Positions 1 through 8,787 of a stretch of 64,000 bases of DNA are shown one piece after another. Source of the stretch: Ruania zhangjianzhongii. GTDB lineage: Bacteria > Actinomycetota > Actinomycetes > Actinomycetales > Beutenbergiaceae. The notes beneath the pieces were generated by a model. It was not told the origin of the DNA and ran no database searches. It was given only the letters and a program-made list of their open reading frames with translations. The DNA lies in the NCBI RefSeq assembly GCF_008000995.1, contig NZ_CP042828.1, positions 372,001 through 436,000 of the forward strand. Direction: 5' to 3'. Numbering within the stretch: the first letter of the stretch is position 1; every line of letters begins with the position of its first letter. The position numbers were made by a program, and so were the translations under genes.

Positions 1-1807
1 CCAGACCGGTCAGTTGCTGCAGCACGGCATAGACCTCACCGGCCTGCACCGGCCGGCCGAACGGCCACCCGGCGTGATCCGGCCCGCCAGTGATCGGGTC
101 GAAGTAGGCGTTCAGCGCCTCCAGTGCCTGCCGTTCCAGCCGCTCCGCATTCGCGCGCGGGCGGGCCGCGATCCGGGCCACCACGGTCACTCCTTGGTAG
201 AACGGTGGCTCCACCAGCAGCCGGGCACCCACCGGGCGGCGCTCGCCCAAGTAGTCGGTGATCCGCTGCAGCGCCCGCTCCGAGGGCAGCAGGTCCTCCA
301 GCCGCAGCCGGCCCTGGGCATCCGGCACCGCCGCCGGCACTACCAGCAGTCGCACCCCGCCAGCGTCCTCAGCGGACTCGGCCACCACGCACCGGACCCG
401 GGCGATCCCGGGCGCCGCCCGGCGGGCGAGCACCTCGTAGTCCTCGGCGGTGACCGCCCGATCCAGTGTGCGCAGCGAGATCGGCCCACGCACCATTGCC
501 TGCTGCACCGTCTCCGGGGCGCGCCCGCCCAGACCGGCCCGTCGGTTCACCACCCGGTCCACCAACGGCACCAGGTCGCGCATCACCGTCACCGCCCGCG
601 GTGCCACGTTTCCCGCCGGGCCACCGCCGGTGCGGTAGGAGCGCACCCGCAGGGGCGCGCCCTTGGCCGGGACGGCGCCGTAGTGACGCAGCGTGCCGTC
701 GGCCTCTCGTACCGCCGGCGGCAGGATGAGCTGCCCGATGGCCCGGTCCAGCCGGAACACCGTGGACTCCGGCAGGCTGCCGGCGAACGTCTCCACCTCC
801 GCCCACTCCTGCCAGCCGTCACCGGCGGCCACCTCCAGCACCACCCCGCCGCCGGCGGTCACCGGGGCGTGCGCCAGCGTGAACACCTGCCCCGGGATGC
901 CCTCGGAGAGGCCGAGCACCTCCTCGGTCACCGTGCGGGCGTGCCCGGCGGGCACTGTGCCGCCCATGGTCACCGCGCTGGCCGCACTGATCGTGGGGGA
1001 GACGCTGTAGAACGGGAACCCGGGGTCCGGCTCGATCACCCGGCAGCGCAACCAACCGGCCCGCTCGCCGCCGATCACCGAGGTCTCATGCTCGGCCGGC
1101 ACGTGCAGCAGCACGTCCCCGGACCGGTTCAGCCCACCGGTGCCGTCATGGTCCACCTCACAACTGCGCCAGCCACCCTCGCACCACGCCTCCCAGCGCA
1201 GTGGGGGGAACCGTGGGTCCACGCCCTTGCCCTCCACCTGGGCATCCACGTGCACCGAGACGATGCAGCCCGGTGCGGCATCGTCCAGCCCCACCAGGAG
1301 GACGTCTCCGGGGACCGGTGGGCTGGTGAACACCGAGAACCGGTCGCCATCGCGGAGCTCGCTGCTGCGGTTGGTGGGCTCGCCGTCGTTCGGTTGGGTG
1401 GCGGTGTGCAGGAGCTCACGTGGCGGCACCACCAGATCCCGGAGCGTGGCAAAGACCACCGGGTCCTCATCCTCCTGCCGCGGTGTGCACGCCTGCGAGG
1501 CGGCAGGTACCCGCACGTCCTCGGTCTGCGGGGCGGACAGCCAGTAGGTCAGGTCCACCGTGGCGGCAGCCGGCGGGTGCAACTGCACCCCGATCAGGTC
1601 GAGGAAGGTGAGGTAGAGCCGGTCCGGTACCCGGTTCAGCCGGTAGGACAGCTCGTCCACCATGTGCGCGAACGTCTCCACCAAGGTCACCCCCGGGTCG
1701 GAGACGTTGTGGTCGCTCCATTCCGGGCAGGACACCTGGATGTAGCGCTTGGCGTCATCCACCAGGTCCTGGAAGCGCCGGTCGTCGAGGTCGGGGGCGG
1801 GCAGCAT
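1..1807 (-). CDS. eCIS baseplate J-like protein (Afp11 type), 3' end outside window
   Basis: The minus frame is open from an ATG at 1807 to the window edge (602 codons, no stop seen), so the C-terminus is missing. The N-terminus reads MLPAPDLDDRRFQDLVDDAK and continues with a WSDHNVSDPGVTLVETFAHM stretch, the usual opening of 'putative baseplate assembly protein' / baseplate J-like proteins of contractile injection systems. In that family the protein forms the wedge of the baseplate around the spike and links it to the sheath. The start lies 2 bp past the stop of the gp25-like gene, so the two are co-transcribed. The following genes, expected to include the second baseplate protein and the tape measure, lie outside the window. 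Family assignment is confident; the assignment to a particular Afp number is inference from order. Confidence 0.88.
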   Translation of the reverse strand, partial: MLPAPDLDDRRFQDLVDDAKRYIQVSCPEWSDHNVSDPGVTLVETFAHMVDELSYRLNRVPDRLYLTFLDLIGVQLHPPAAATVDLTYWLSAPQTEDVRVPAASQACTPRQEDEDPVVFATLRDLVVPPRELLHTATQPNDGEPTNRSSELRDGDRFSVFTSPPVPGDVLLVGLDDAAPGCIVSVHVDAQVEGKGVDPRFPPLRWEAWCEGGWRSCEVDHDGTGGLNRSGDVLLHVPAEHETSVIGGERAGWLRCRVIEPDPGFPFYSVSPTISAASAVTMGGTVPAGHARTVTEEVLGLSEGIPGQVFTLAHAPVTAGGGVVLEVAAGDGWQEWAEVETFAGSLPESTVFRLDRAIGQLILPPAVREADGTLRHYGAVPAKGAPLRVRSYRTGGGPAGNVAPRAVTVMRDLVPLVDRVVNRRAGLGGRAPETVQQAMVRGPISLRTLDRAVTAEDYEVLARRAAPGIARVRCVVAESAEDAGGVRLLVVPAAVPDAQGRLRLEDLLPSERALQRITDYLGERRPVGARLLVEPPFYQGVTVVARIAARPRANAERLERQALEALNAYFDPITGGPDHAGWPFGRPVQAGEVYAVLQQLTGL

Positions 1808-1809
1808 CG

Positions 1810-2217
1810 TCAGGCGCCTTCCTCATGGTCGGGGATCACGTAGAACGGGAAGACGAGGTTGCGCGGGTCGTTGGTGCCGCGCACCGCGTAGGCGATGTCG
1901 ATGTAGAGCAGACCGGAGTCCACCTCGTCGAAGCGCACGGTGACTGACGCGAGCTCGATCCGTGGCTCCCAGCGCTCCAGGGCCACCCGTACCGCGTAGG
2001 CGATGTCCCCGGCGGTGGAGGCATCCGCCGGGGCGAACACGAAGTGGTGCACCCCGCAGCCGAACTCCGGGCGCATCGGCCGCTCGCCCGGTGCAGTGGC
2101 CAGGATCAGCCGGATGCTCTGCTCGATCTCGGCATCGCCCGAGGCCAGGGCGATCGCTCCGGTGCGGCTGGTGCGCACCGGGAACGTCCAGCCCGAGCCG
2201 ATGAAGTCCGAGGTCAT
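1810..2217 (-). CDS. GPW/gp25-family baseplate protein (Afp9 type)
   Basis: This 135-residue protein has the T4 gp25 fold signature: an N-terminal stretch with IEQSIRLILATAPGERPMRP followed by EFGCGVHHFVF, a helix ending in ALERWEPRIEL, and a beta-rich C-terminus. gp25-like proteins join the baseplate wedge to the first sheath ring and act in triggering contraction. The length is normal for the family. The ATG at 2217 is preceded by GGGAG at suitable spacing. It sits between the VgrG-like spike gene (10 bp upstream) and the baseplate J-like gene (2 bp downstream), the expected eCIS order. Confidence 0.93.
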   Translation of the reverse strand: MTSDFIGSGWTFPVRTSRTGAIALASGDAEIEQSIRLILATAPGERPMRPEFGCGVHHFVFAPADASTAGDIAYAVRVALERWEPRIELASVTVRFDEVDSGLLYIDIAYAVRGTNDPRNLVFPFYVIPDHEEGA

Positions 2218-2227
2218 CTGCCGCTCC

Positions 2228-4045
2228 CTAGTTGATGTTCACGAGGGCACCGCGCACGGTGACCGGGCCGGAGGCGCTGAGCTCGGCCGAGGCCTTGCCC
2301 TTGACCGCAGCCACCGTCCCCTCGAGGGACGTGTTGCCGTTCGCCTTGACACTCGCGTTCGCCTGCGCCTCCAGGTCCGCATTCGCCTTCGCGGCGATCT
2401 TCACGTTCACCCCGCTGAGCTTCAGGTCGCCCTTCGCGGCGATCTCCACGATCTGGCCCGCGAGCTTGATGTCCTGCTGTGCGGTGATGCTGATCGTTCC
2501 TTGGGAGACGATCTCGATCCCGCCGTTGGGCGCCTGGATGATGGTGATCCGCTCTTTACTGTCCTTGTTGCGCACGTTCAGCTTCGTGCCGGAAGCGTCC
2601 TCGAGCACCTCCACGCTCATCCCGGTGCGGGAGGTGAAGCCGCGGCGGATCACCTTCCCGGTGCCGTCGACGTGCTTGTCGAACGCCGGTAGGGGTAGGT
2701 CCTTGCCGTTGTAGACGCCGCCGAGCACGTACGGCGACTCCACCCCGGTACCACCGAATGCCACCAGCACCTCGTCGCCCACCTCCGGCAGCAGCACCGT
2801 GCCGCGCTGTGCCCCCGCACCGGCCTGCACCACCCGGGCCCACCAGCTCTCCTCCGTGTCGGACAGGGTGGGCAGCTTGACCTTGACCCGGCCCTGGTTG
2901 TCCGGATCCTTGAGGTTGGTGACCAGGGCGGGCAGCATCCCGCGGGTGGCCGGCGGCGCCTCGATCGCTCCGGTCAGCACGCCGTAGGTGGACCGGTCTG
3001 CGGCATGTGCCACGGTGACGTCCGTGACGTAGCCGGCGATCTCGTCGAAGCGGTGCCGAGCGGCGGAGAGCACGTACTTCCCGTCGAACTTCTTGCCTGC
3101 ACCCTTGAGGGTGATTGCCGCGCCGGCGAACAGCTTTGCGTTCCCGCGCACCCGCGCCTCCAGCTCGGCGAACCCGCCCGCCCTGCTGCTCATCCGGGAC
3201 TCGGCCCGTGCTTGGACCGCCTTGATCTCGCTCTGCCCGGGAACGCTGATCACCTCGGCCGCTCGACCCGTGGCGAGTGCCTTCGGGGTGCTGGTCACCG
3301 AGGCGCTGGTGGAGTCGGCCTTGGCCGAGTGTGCGATGAACCGCTTCTCCTTCGGGCTCCAGCCGCGGGCCTCCACCTCCGGCACCTGGTCGCTGTCGGT
3401 GATGGTGCTGCGCAGGCCGAGCACCTGCTTGCCCACCTCGAGCACCAGCGGGTCGCCGGTGGCGGTGGGGGCACTCGAGGCCGTCGGCGGCATGCGCAGC
3501 TCGAGCGTCTTGCCCTTCATCGAGAGCACCGCACCGTGAGCGGTGGCCAGCCGGGTGACGAACTCCCAGTCGCTCACAGCGTCCTGGGTCAGCTGCGGAT
3601 AGACCGGCCCGATCTGGTCCACCTGGCAGGCCACACCCACGCTCCCGGCGATCGCGTTGACGATGTCGGAGATCTTCTGGTCCACGTAGGTGGCCATCTT
3701 CGCCCCGCCCTGCAGCTTGCGCCGCGCGTCCAGGGCGCGCACCACGGTCGTCATGCCGCGGGAGTCGATCTCCCGCTCCAGGCTGGTGACGGTCGCCTCG
3801 ATCAACGGTTCCGGGGTGCCGGGCGTGGAGGAGCCCACGGCGAGCGAGACAGGCTTCCCGATCGCCAGGCCCGCACCCTCCAGCACGGCGTCCTCCGGAT
3901 CGGAGAAGCGCAGCACCAGCAGACCCGGCAGGTGCACCGAGTCGTCCACGTACACCTCGGTGATCAGCGCGGCCCACTGCTCCGGCAGCACGGCACCGGC
4001 AACCTTGACCACCGGCCGGTAGAAGTACACCTCATCTGTGGGCAC
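2228..4045 (-). CDS. VgrG-like spike protein (Afp8 type)
   Basis: This 605-residue protein starts at a GTG behind a strong AGGAGG and overlaps the upstream LysM gene by 14 bp. The N-terminal two thirds resemble the gp27-like hub of phage late control D / VgrG proteins (for example QLTQDAVSDWEFVTRLA near residue 150). About residue 350 begins a gp5-type OB-fold domain (GMLPALVTNLKDPDNQGRVK, then ESWWARVVQAGAG and LLPEVGDEVLVAF). The C-terminus is an alternating repeat region (ITAQQDIKLAG, KGDLKLSGVNVKI) that would form the triangular beta-helix spike. It ends without an added effector domain. It is expected to carry the PAAR tip encoded at 22827 and to sit in the centre of the baseplate. Confidence 0.94.
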   Translation of the reverse strand: MPTDEVYFYRPVVKVAGAVLPEQWAALITEVYVDDSVHLPGLLVLRFSDPEDAVLEGAGLAIGKPVSLAVGSSTPGTPEPLIEATVTSLEREIDSRGMTTVVRALDARRKLQGGAKMATYVDQKISDIVNAIAGSVGVACQVDQIGPVYPQLTQDAVSDWEFVTRLATAHGAVLSMKGKTLELRMPPTASSAPTATGDPLVLEVGKQVLGLRSTITDSDQVPEVEARGWSPKEKRFIAHSAKADSTSASVTSTPKALATGRAAEVISVPGQSEIKAVQARAESRMSSRAGGFAELEARVRGNAKLFAGAAITLKGAGKKFDGKYVLSAARHRFDEIAGYVTDVTVAHAADRSTYGVLTGAIEAPPATRGMLPALVTNLKDPDNQGRVKVKLPTLSDTEESWWARVVQAGAGAQRGTVLLPEVGDEVLVAFGGTGVESPYVLGGVYNGKDLPLPAFDKHVDGTGKVIRRGFTSRTGMSVEVLEDASGTKLNVRNKDSKERITIIQAPNGGIEIVSQGTISITAQQDIKLAGQIVEIAAKGDLKLSGVNVKIAAKANADLEAQANASVKANGNTSLEGTVAAVKGKASAELSASGPVTVRGALVNIN

Positions 4046-4811
4046 CGGCCACCTCCTGACCGCCGACGGCCGGCATCAGTTCCTCAGCGGCCGGCAGCAG
4101 CACCGTGCTGCCCACCCGGACCCGGAACGGGTCGTCGATGTCGTTCGCGCGGGCCACCTCCCGCCACAGCGACGCCGTCCCGTACTCGGCGTAGGCCAGC
4201 GCGGCGAGCGTGTCCCCCTCGGCCACCCGGTGCGCCCGCCGCGGCACCAGCCCGCCGGAGGTGGGATTCTGCCGCGGTGTGTTCCCGGAGAGCTCCGCCA
4301 GGGTGAGGGTCACCACCGCCCGGATCGGCAGCCCGCCGGAGCTGAACAGCGTGTACCGGGCGCTCACCTGGGATACGTAAGCGAGGAAGCTGGTGATCCC
4401 GCCCCAGCGGAACATCACCCAGGGTGGAGAGTCCCGGTTCTGGGAGTGGGAGGAGGAGGTCGGCACACAGCAGCCGAGCAGCACCTCCACCTTGGTCACC
4501 ACCGAGTTGTCCTGGGTGTCCGAGGCATCCAGGAACAGCTCCAGGTCCAGCTGGGAGGGTTCGGGACCCTGGTACTGGGGAGGGCCGCTGCTCTCGTTGC
4601 CGGTGCCGGTGGCACGTGCCCACCGGGCTGCCTTGCCGAGGGTGAGCTCGGTGGGGTTGAACTGGAAGTCCACCCGGTCCAGCTCGCCGCCGGGCTGGGC
4701 GAGGGAGCCGTCCCGGGACGGCTCGTACAGCTGCAGGTAGGCCTTTTCGAACTTGGTAGGGGAGCGGCTCCCGCCGGTGGATGTGCTGACACTGTCGATC
4801 GCGACTGGCAT
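4032..4811 (-). CDS. LysM-domain tube/baseplate adaptor (Afp7 type)
   Basis: A 259-residue protein beginning MPVAIDSVSTSTGG at 4811, with AGGAGG six bases before the ATG; a longer in-frame upstream extension is open but lacks this site. The N-terminal part (VDFQFNPTELTLGKAARWAR) and middle match the conserved 'peptidoglycan-binding protein' of eCIS clusters. The C-terminus is a LysM motif (HRVAEGDTLAALAYAEYG, then WREVARANDIDDP and RVGSTVLLP). In T4-like tails the corresponding gp53/gp54-type proteins join tube to baseplate; here LysM is thought to be structural rather than wall-binding. It overlaps the VgrG-like gene downstream and follows tube 2 by 11 bp. Confidence 0.9.
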   Translation of the reverse strand: MPVAIDSVSTSTGGSRSPTKFEKAYLQLYEPSRDGSLAQPGGELDRVDFQFNPTELTLGKAARWARATGTGNESSGPPQYQGPEPSQLDLELFLDASDTQDNSVVTKVEVLLGCCVPTSSSHSQNRDSPPWVMFRWGGITSFLAYVSQVSARYTLFSSGGLPIRAVVTLTLAELSGNTPRQNPTSGGLVPRRAHRVAEGDTLAALAYAEYGTASLWREVARANDIDDPFRVRVGSTVLLPAAEELMPAVGGQEVAGAHR

Positions 4812-4822
4812 GGCGGACCTCC

Positions 4823-5260
4823 TCAGGCTCCCTGTGCGGCGATGAACCCGTGGTGGGCGACCTCGAGAGTCTCGGTGGCCACCTGCGGGGAGTCCGGGTT
4901 GAACGAGGGACCGGACCAGCGCACCGGGACCACCCCGTCCAGCCCCCAGTCGGCGACCACGGTGGCGTCCGGCGTCATCGCCTTGATCGTGGCGGTGCTG
5001 CGGGAGTAGCCCTGGGTGATCGAGGTGATCCACTCGCCGATCTTGCTGGTGTCCCGGCCCAGTGGGCGGGTGAGCTTGACCGTGGGGTAGCTGATCCGGC
5101 TCGGGAATTGCCAGGTGAACTGGTTGTTGCCGCCTTCCTGCCGGGTCTCCAGCACCACTTCGCAGCCGAGGCCCTCGCAGCTGGAGAACGCGCCCAGGTT
5201 GCGGTTGTCGATGCTGACCACGAAGTGCAGCGTGACGGCGGTGTCGACCTCGGCCAGCAT
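4823..5260 (-). CDS. eCIS tail tube protein 2
   Basis: This 145-residue protein belongs to the T4 gp19-like tail tube family: LHFVVSIDNRNLGAFSSCEG near the N-terminus, LETRQEGGNNQFTWQFPSR, then a central IGEWITSITQG and a closing YEV-like strand region. It is distinct in sequence from tube 1 at 9233-9682; eCIS particles commonly use several tube paralogues, with one forming the layer next to the baseplate. The ATG at 5260 follows GGAGG. It lies 3 bp after the stop of the long low-complexity gene and 11 bp before the LysM gene. Confidence 0.93.
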   Translation of the reverse strand: MLAEVDTAVTLHFVVSIDNRNLGAFSSCEGLGCEVVLETRQEGGNNQFTWQFPSRISYPTVKLTRPLGRDTSKIGEWITSITQGYSRSTATIKAMTPDATVVADWGLDGVVPVRWSGPSFNPDSPQVATETLEVAHHGFIAAQGA

Positions 5261-5263
5261 GGC

Positions 5264-8200
5264 CTACCTCCAGTCTCCGCGGCGGCCGCGGCGCTCACGG
5301 TCGAGCAGGAGCTCGTTGCGGATCCGGCGCATCATCGGGTCCAGCAGCTGCTGGGCCAGGGTGTCCAGCTCGGGCGGGCTGAGCTTCGCCGGAGTGGCAG
5401 ATGGTGCTGGTTCCGTCGGCGGTACCGGCCCTGCGGAAGCTGCGGTCGGCGCGCTCGGTGGGTCGTCCGGCGGCGGTGGCTCCTGCGGGAGCGGGGTGGC
5501 CGGGCGTTGCGGGAGTGAGGTGGCCGGGCGTTGTGGGACCGGCGGTAGCGGGCGGTGGTTGCCGAGGAACCCGCGGGCGCGTTGGGCCACGACCGTCAGC
5601 GGCGGCCCGGTGTCGGGCGCGGGGTCGCTCGGGCTCTGGACCGGTGGCCTGGTCGGCGCGAGCAGCGCCGAGCCGGGGTGCTCGGTCGTCGCTGCGCTGA
5701 GCGAGCGTGCCAGGCTGGCGGTCGGGGTGCGTGGTGCAGGTGTCGACGACGGCGTTCCCCGGCTGGGCAGCCTCGGCGCACCGGGCGGCGAGGGGCGCGT
5801 GAGGTGGGAGGCACCCCGTGGTGAGGTGGCGAAGGCCGCGGTCAGTCGTCCGGCTGGCGGGCGCGCGGTACCCAGCAGTGCCGTGGTGGTGCCGTGCCGC
5901 TGGAGGGCAGCCGATGACGGGAGTAGCTCGGGACCGGACTCGAAGGTGCCGACCGGTAGCCCGAGATCGGGGCTGGTGCGGCCGGCAGGCGAGAGGCTGG
6001 CGGTCGGGAGGCTGGCGGTGGGCACAGCGGAGGGATCTGTCCCAGTGGCGGGCGCCCTGGACGGACGTGGCCCAACGGCGGGCGCGCTGGATGGACGTGA
6101 CCCGGTGGCGGGTGCGCTGAATGGACGTGACCCGGTGGCGGGTGCGCTGGATGGACGTGACCCGACGGCTGGCCCGGTGGTCCCACGGCCGGCAGCGGAG
6201 GTCGCTCGTCCCGTTGCCACCGAGCCGGGTATCACTGAGCGTGATATCGGCGTCGACGCACCCCCGCGGGGGGCCGAGGGGGGCAGGGAACCCGTGGAGG
6301 TGGCGGGTGGCGCGGGCAGGGTGGGGGAGGTGGCCGTAGGGCCCGGGGACGGGACAGGCCCCCCGGGCCGTGGGAGAGGGCGAAGTGCCTCGGCCGCCTC
6401 CCCTGGCGGTCGCCGTTCGGCGGGAGGCTCGGGGTCAGCCGGCCCGGTGAGGCGAGCGGCAGTGGCGGCGCTCTGGGTAGCCCTGACCTGGAGTGCGGGG
6501 GTGTCGGCGGTGGGGCCGGTCGACAGAGTCGAAGAAGGACTCCCGGAATCCGCGCCGATGCCGAGAAGTGGCGCCGAGGAGGGTGAGGTTGGGCCGACGG
6601 CGCCAGTGGTGGTTGTGGCATGGGCAGGGTCCGGTCCGCTGGTTTCGGTCCCAGGAAGGGTCGACCGTTGTACCGGCATGTCGGCCGGCCGCGAGGGCAC
6701 TGAAGCCACCGTTGAGGTGGATGGTGCCGGCGTGCTCTCGGTCTGCTGGTCGGCAAGAAGAGGAGCGTGTCTCGGGTCGGTGGTCGGGACGGCCCAGTCG
6801 GCAGTGCCGGAGCCGTCGGGCGCAGGCGGTTCGCCGACCGACGCTGCGCTTCCTGCGCGCCCCCCGCTTCCCGCTTTCCCTGCAGTCTCCGCGTTCCCGG
6901 TGCTCCTGGTGCTCCCGGTACTCCCCGTCTCGCCGGCCCCTCTCGTCTCGCCGGCCCCACCCGGCGGTGCGCCGGCTGCCCCGTCCGCGCTTGGGGACGC
7001 CGGCGGCACCGGGAGGGACGGCGCACGGTCCAGGGGGCCCGCCGCACCCGCCGCACCCGCCGCACCCGCCGCACCCGCCGCACCCGCCGCACCCGCCGCA
7101 CCCGCCGCACCCGCCGTGTTCCTGGGGGCGCGATCGACCGGACGAGAGCTTGATGGTGAGCCGGTCGATCGGGGTGGGAGCGGCAGGGCGTGATGGGGCT
7201 GGCGCTGCACGATCGGCGCGCCCGGTCCTGGTCTGGTCTGGTGCGGTCCGGCCGACGAGAGCCGGGGCGACGGCTCCTGGTGCAGGTGGCCGGCCGGAGT
7301 CGTGGGCCCGCTTCCCGGAGCGGTCCCGGTTCCCCGGGCGACGCCGGGAACGACAGCACGGGGATCGTCAGGAGTGGCCGGGGCGGGGTGCACTGGGGTG
7401 AGCGCCGATGGTGCCGGGTCCAAGGGCGCCGAGCTGGCGGGCGGCGGGCCTGGCTGTGCGGCAGACGGGGAGGTGGCCGGGGCTGGTGGTGCGGATGCGG
7501 GCGTGCTCGATGGCTGCACTGACGTGCCGGGCTGCACCGATGGCCCTGTCTGTCCCGGCGGAATCCCAGACGCCGCTGAGGTGGGACCACCCGCCCTACG
7601 CGGCACCCCCTGCACTGACTGTCCCGGTGGCAGCGGGGCGCCAAGGCCGAGCCGGCGTTGAGCGGGCGCGGTCGACGGTCGCGGAGCACCGGAAGCCCCC
7701 ACAGACCCTCCGCTACCCGGGCGCCCGCTACCCGGGCGCCCGCCATCTGCTCGCCCATTATCCGCGCGCCCGGACTCCCGGCCTCCGGTGCCCCTGGAGG
7801 GGCCCGGCCCTGCCCGACCGGCGCCCGGGGCTGGCTGCGGGCCCGCGCCCCACGTGCCGGAGTCACCGCCGCCGGACGCGCCCGGCGGCCGCGGGAGCGA
7901 GACCTCGGTGTACCCGGACAGCGCTGCCCGCTGGGCGATGACGTCGGCGATCGGTGCGGAGTACGACGTCACCGGTGCCGGTATCGGCTCCGCCGCTGGA
8001 GTTGCGGATGCGGCTGCTGGTGCGGAAGAGATACTCGGCCCGAGCACGGGCCTGGCACCTTCTTCCGGTGTGGCCGCCACGGAAGCACCGGACCCGGTCT
8101 GCCCCGGTCCGGATGAGGGTCGCAGCGCCGCCAGGTCCTCGGCACCACCGAGGGCGTAGTGCACCCCCGGGAGCTCAGTCGGCGTGGGCGCGGTGAGTAA

Positions 8201-8629
8201 TGGGCCCCGGGCGTGGCGAGCCACGGCCACGGTGGCAGGCGCCGCCGACTGGGCCACTGGGCCTCCGCCGTCGGCATCGGCCACAGCGGAAGGCGCCGCC
8301 GACTGGGCCACTGGGCCTCCGCCGTCGCCATCGGCCACAGCGGAAGGCGCCGCCGACTGGGCCACTGGGCCTCCGCCGTCGCCATCGACCACACCGGAAG
8401 GCGCCGCCGACGAGACCAGGTGACCCAGCTGCCCCAGCAGCGGCATCGACCGGCCGGTCACCGTCCAGCCGGCGCCGGATGCGGTGTGCACCGGCTCGGC
8501 AGCGCTGAGCACGCGCTGCAGCGGCGGAAAATGTGCCCACCCCATCGGCTCCGGCCCACGCACAGGTGCAGCGACCGGAGGCGCGGAGGCGGCCTCCCGT
8601 ACCGGGCGTCGCTGCCAGGGCCAGCGCAT
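5264..8629 (-). CDS. 1121-residue low-complexity eCIS protein with folded ends
   Basis: The start is taken at MRWPWQRRPVR (8629), where TGATG overlaps the DUF6760 stop; the frame is open 207 bp further upstream but that part overlaps two genes. About 70 N-terminal residues (ending SMPLLGQLGHLVSSAAPSG) and about 40 C-terminal residues (LDTLAQQLLDPMMRRIRNEL then LLDRERRGRRGD) look structured. Everything between is proline, alanine, serine, threonine and glycine rich, with three internal tandem-repeat blocks, and is probably disordered. Proteins with similar ends occur at this place in actinobacterial eCIS clusters; their job is not known to me. A scaffold, ruler or tether is possible. No membrane segment, signal peptide or enzyme motif was seen. 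Confidence 0.8.
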   Translation of the reverse strand: MRWPWQRRPVREAASAPPVAAPVRGPEPMGWAHFPPLQRVLSAAEPVHTASGAGWTVTGRSMPLLGQLGHLVSSAAPSGVVDGDGGGPVAQSAAPSAVADGDGGGPVAQSAAPSAVADADGGGPVAQSAAPATVAVARHARGPLLTAPTPTELPGVHYALGGAEDLAALRPSSGPGQTGSGASVAATPEEGARPVLGPSISSAPAAASATPAAEPIPAPVTSYSAPIADVIAQRAALSGYTEVSLPRPPGASGGGDSGTWGAGPQPAPGAGRAGPGPSRGTGGRESGRADNGRADGGRPGSGRPGSGGSVGASGAPRPSTAPAQRRLGLGAPLPPGQSVQGVPRRAGGPTSAASGIPPGQTGPSVQPGTSVQPSSTPASAPPAPATSPSAAQPGPPPASSAPLDPAPSALTPVHPAPATPDDPRAVVPGVARGTGTAPGSGPTTPAGHLHQEPSPRLSSAGPHQTRPGPGAPIVQRQPHHALPLPPRSTGSPSSSRPVDRAPRNTAGAAGAAGAAGAAGAAGAAGAAGAAGPLDRAPSLPVPPASPSADGAAGAPPGGAGETRGAGETGSTGSTRSTGNAETAGKAGSGGRAGSAASVGEPPAPDGSGTADWAVPTTDPRHAPLLADQQTESTPAPSTSTVASVPSRPADMPVQRSTLPGTETSGPDPAHATTTTGAVGPTSPSSAPLLGIGADSGSPSSTLSTGPTADTPALQVRATQSAATAARLTGPADPEPPAERRPPGEAAEALRPLPRPGGPVPSPGPTATSPTLPAPPATSTGSLPPSAPRGGASTPISRSVIPGSVATGRATSAAGRGTTGPAVGSRPSSAPATGSRPFSAPATGSRPSSAPAVGPRPSRAPATGTDPSAVPTASLPTASLSPAGRTSPDLGLPVGTFESGPELLPSSAALQRHGTTTALLGTARPPAGRLTAAFATSPRGASHLTRPSPPGAPRLPSRGTPSSTPAPRTPTASLARSLSAATTEHPGSALLAPTRPPVQSPSDPAPDTGPPLTVVAQRARGFLGNHRPLPPVPQRPATSLPQRPATPLPQEPPPPDDPPSAPTAASAGPVPPTEPAPSATPAKLSPPELDTLAQQLLDPMMRRIRNELLLDRERRGRRGDWR
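6047..6180 (-). repeat. 30-bp degenerate tandem repeat in the low-complexity gene
   Basis: Four to five copies of a 30-bp unit encode a ten-residue repeat of the form PATGSRPSSA (variants PAVGSRPSSA, PATGSRPFSA, PAVGPRPSRA). The phase is a multiple of three, so copy-number change would keep the reading frame. Confidence 0.8.
7041..7112 (-). repeat. Eight perfect 9-bp units (GCCGCACCC) in the low-complexity gene
   Basis: Eight uninterrupted copies of the plus-strand nonamer GCCGCACCC are visible. On the coding strand they give a Gly-Ala-Ala triplet repeat, a short collagen-like Gly-X-Y run followed by GPLD. Perfect identity between units suggests recent slippage; in-frame length variation between strains is expected. 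Confidence 0.9.
8238..8399 (-). repeat. 54-bp tandem repeat, three units, in the low-complexity gene
   Basis: Three 54-bp units (boundary word CGGAAGGC at 8287, 8341 and 8395) encode an 18-residue repeat of the form DGDGGGPVAQSAAPSAVA with very few differences. The period is a multiple of three. It lies near the N-terminal end of the coding region, after the conserved head domain. Confidence 0.9.
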
Positions 8630-8787
8630 CAGACCTCCTGTGTCATCCGCCGGTTGATCGTGGCGATCTCGTGCACATAGCGCTGCCGCTGCCCGTGCTC
8701 CAGATCGAGAATGTCGTGCTGCGGCCAGTGGAAGTGATAGGCGACGTACGCGACCTCCTCGTACAGCCGCTCGGGTGCGTACGTCAC
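8629..8787 (-). CDS. DUF6760-type small eCIS protein (52 aa)
   Basis: A 52-residue protein starting at a GTG at 8787 and ending at 8629. The sequence begins MTYAPERLYEEVAYVAYHFH, contains WPQHDILDLEH and ends with a helical, basic segment (EIATINRRMTQEV). The Y-x-x-FHWP-x-x-x-I-L-x-LEH pattern matches the DUF6760 family, found almost only beside tail assembly genes in eCIS and tailed-phage-like clusters. The start overlaps the upstream stop (GTGA) and the stop overlaps the next start (TGATG), so translation is probably coupled. Its function is unknown; a small tail chaperone is a reasonable guess. Confidence 0.88.
   Translation of the reverse strand: MTYAPERLYEEVAYVAYHFHWPQHDILDLEHGQRQRYVHEIATINRRMTQEV

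Noticed and set aside
4032-4811. LysM motif considered as evidence of cell-wall hydrolase activity.
   Set aside because: There is no catalytic domain, and the gene sits where LysM-bearing tube adaptors are usual in eCIS.
7041-7112. Gly-Ala-Ala repeat considered as a true collagen domain.
   Set aside because: Only about eight triplets without proline in the middle; too short for a stable triple helix and better explained by slippage of a 9-bp unit.
8238-8399. Regular 54-bp repeats considered as a CRISPR-like array.
   Set aside because: The units are contiguous without variable spacers, keep the reading frame and encode an 18-residue protein repeat.
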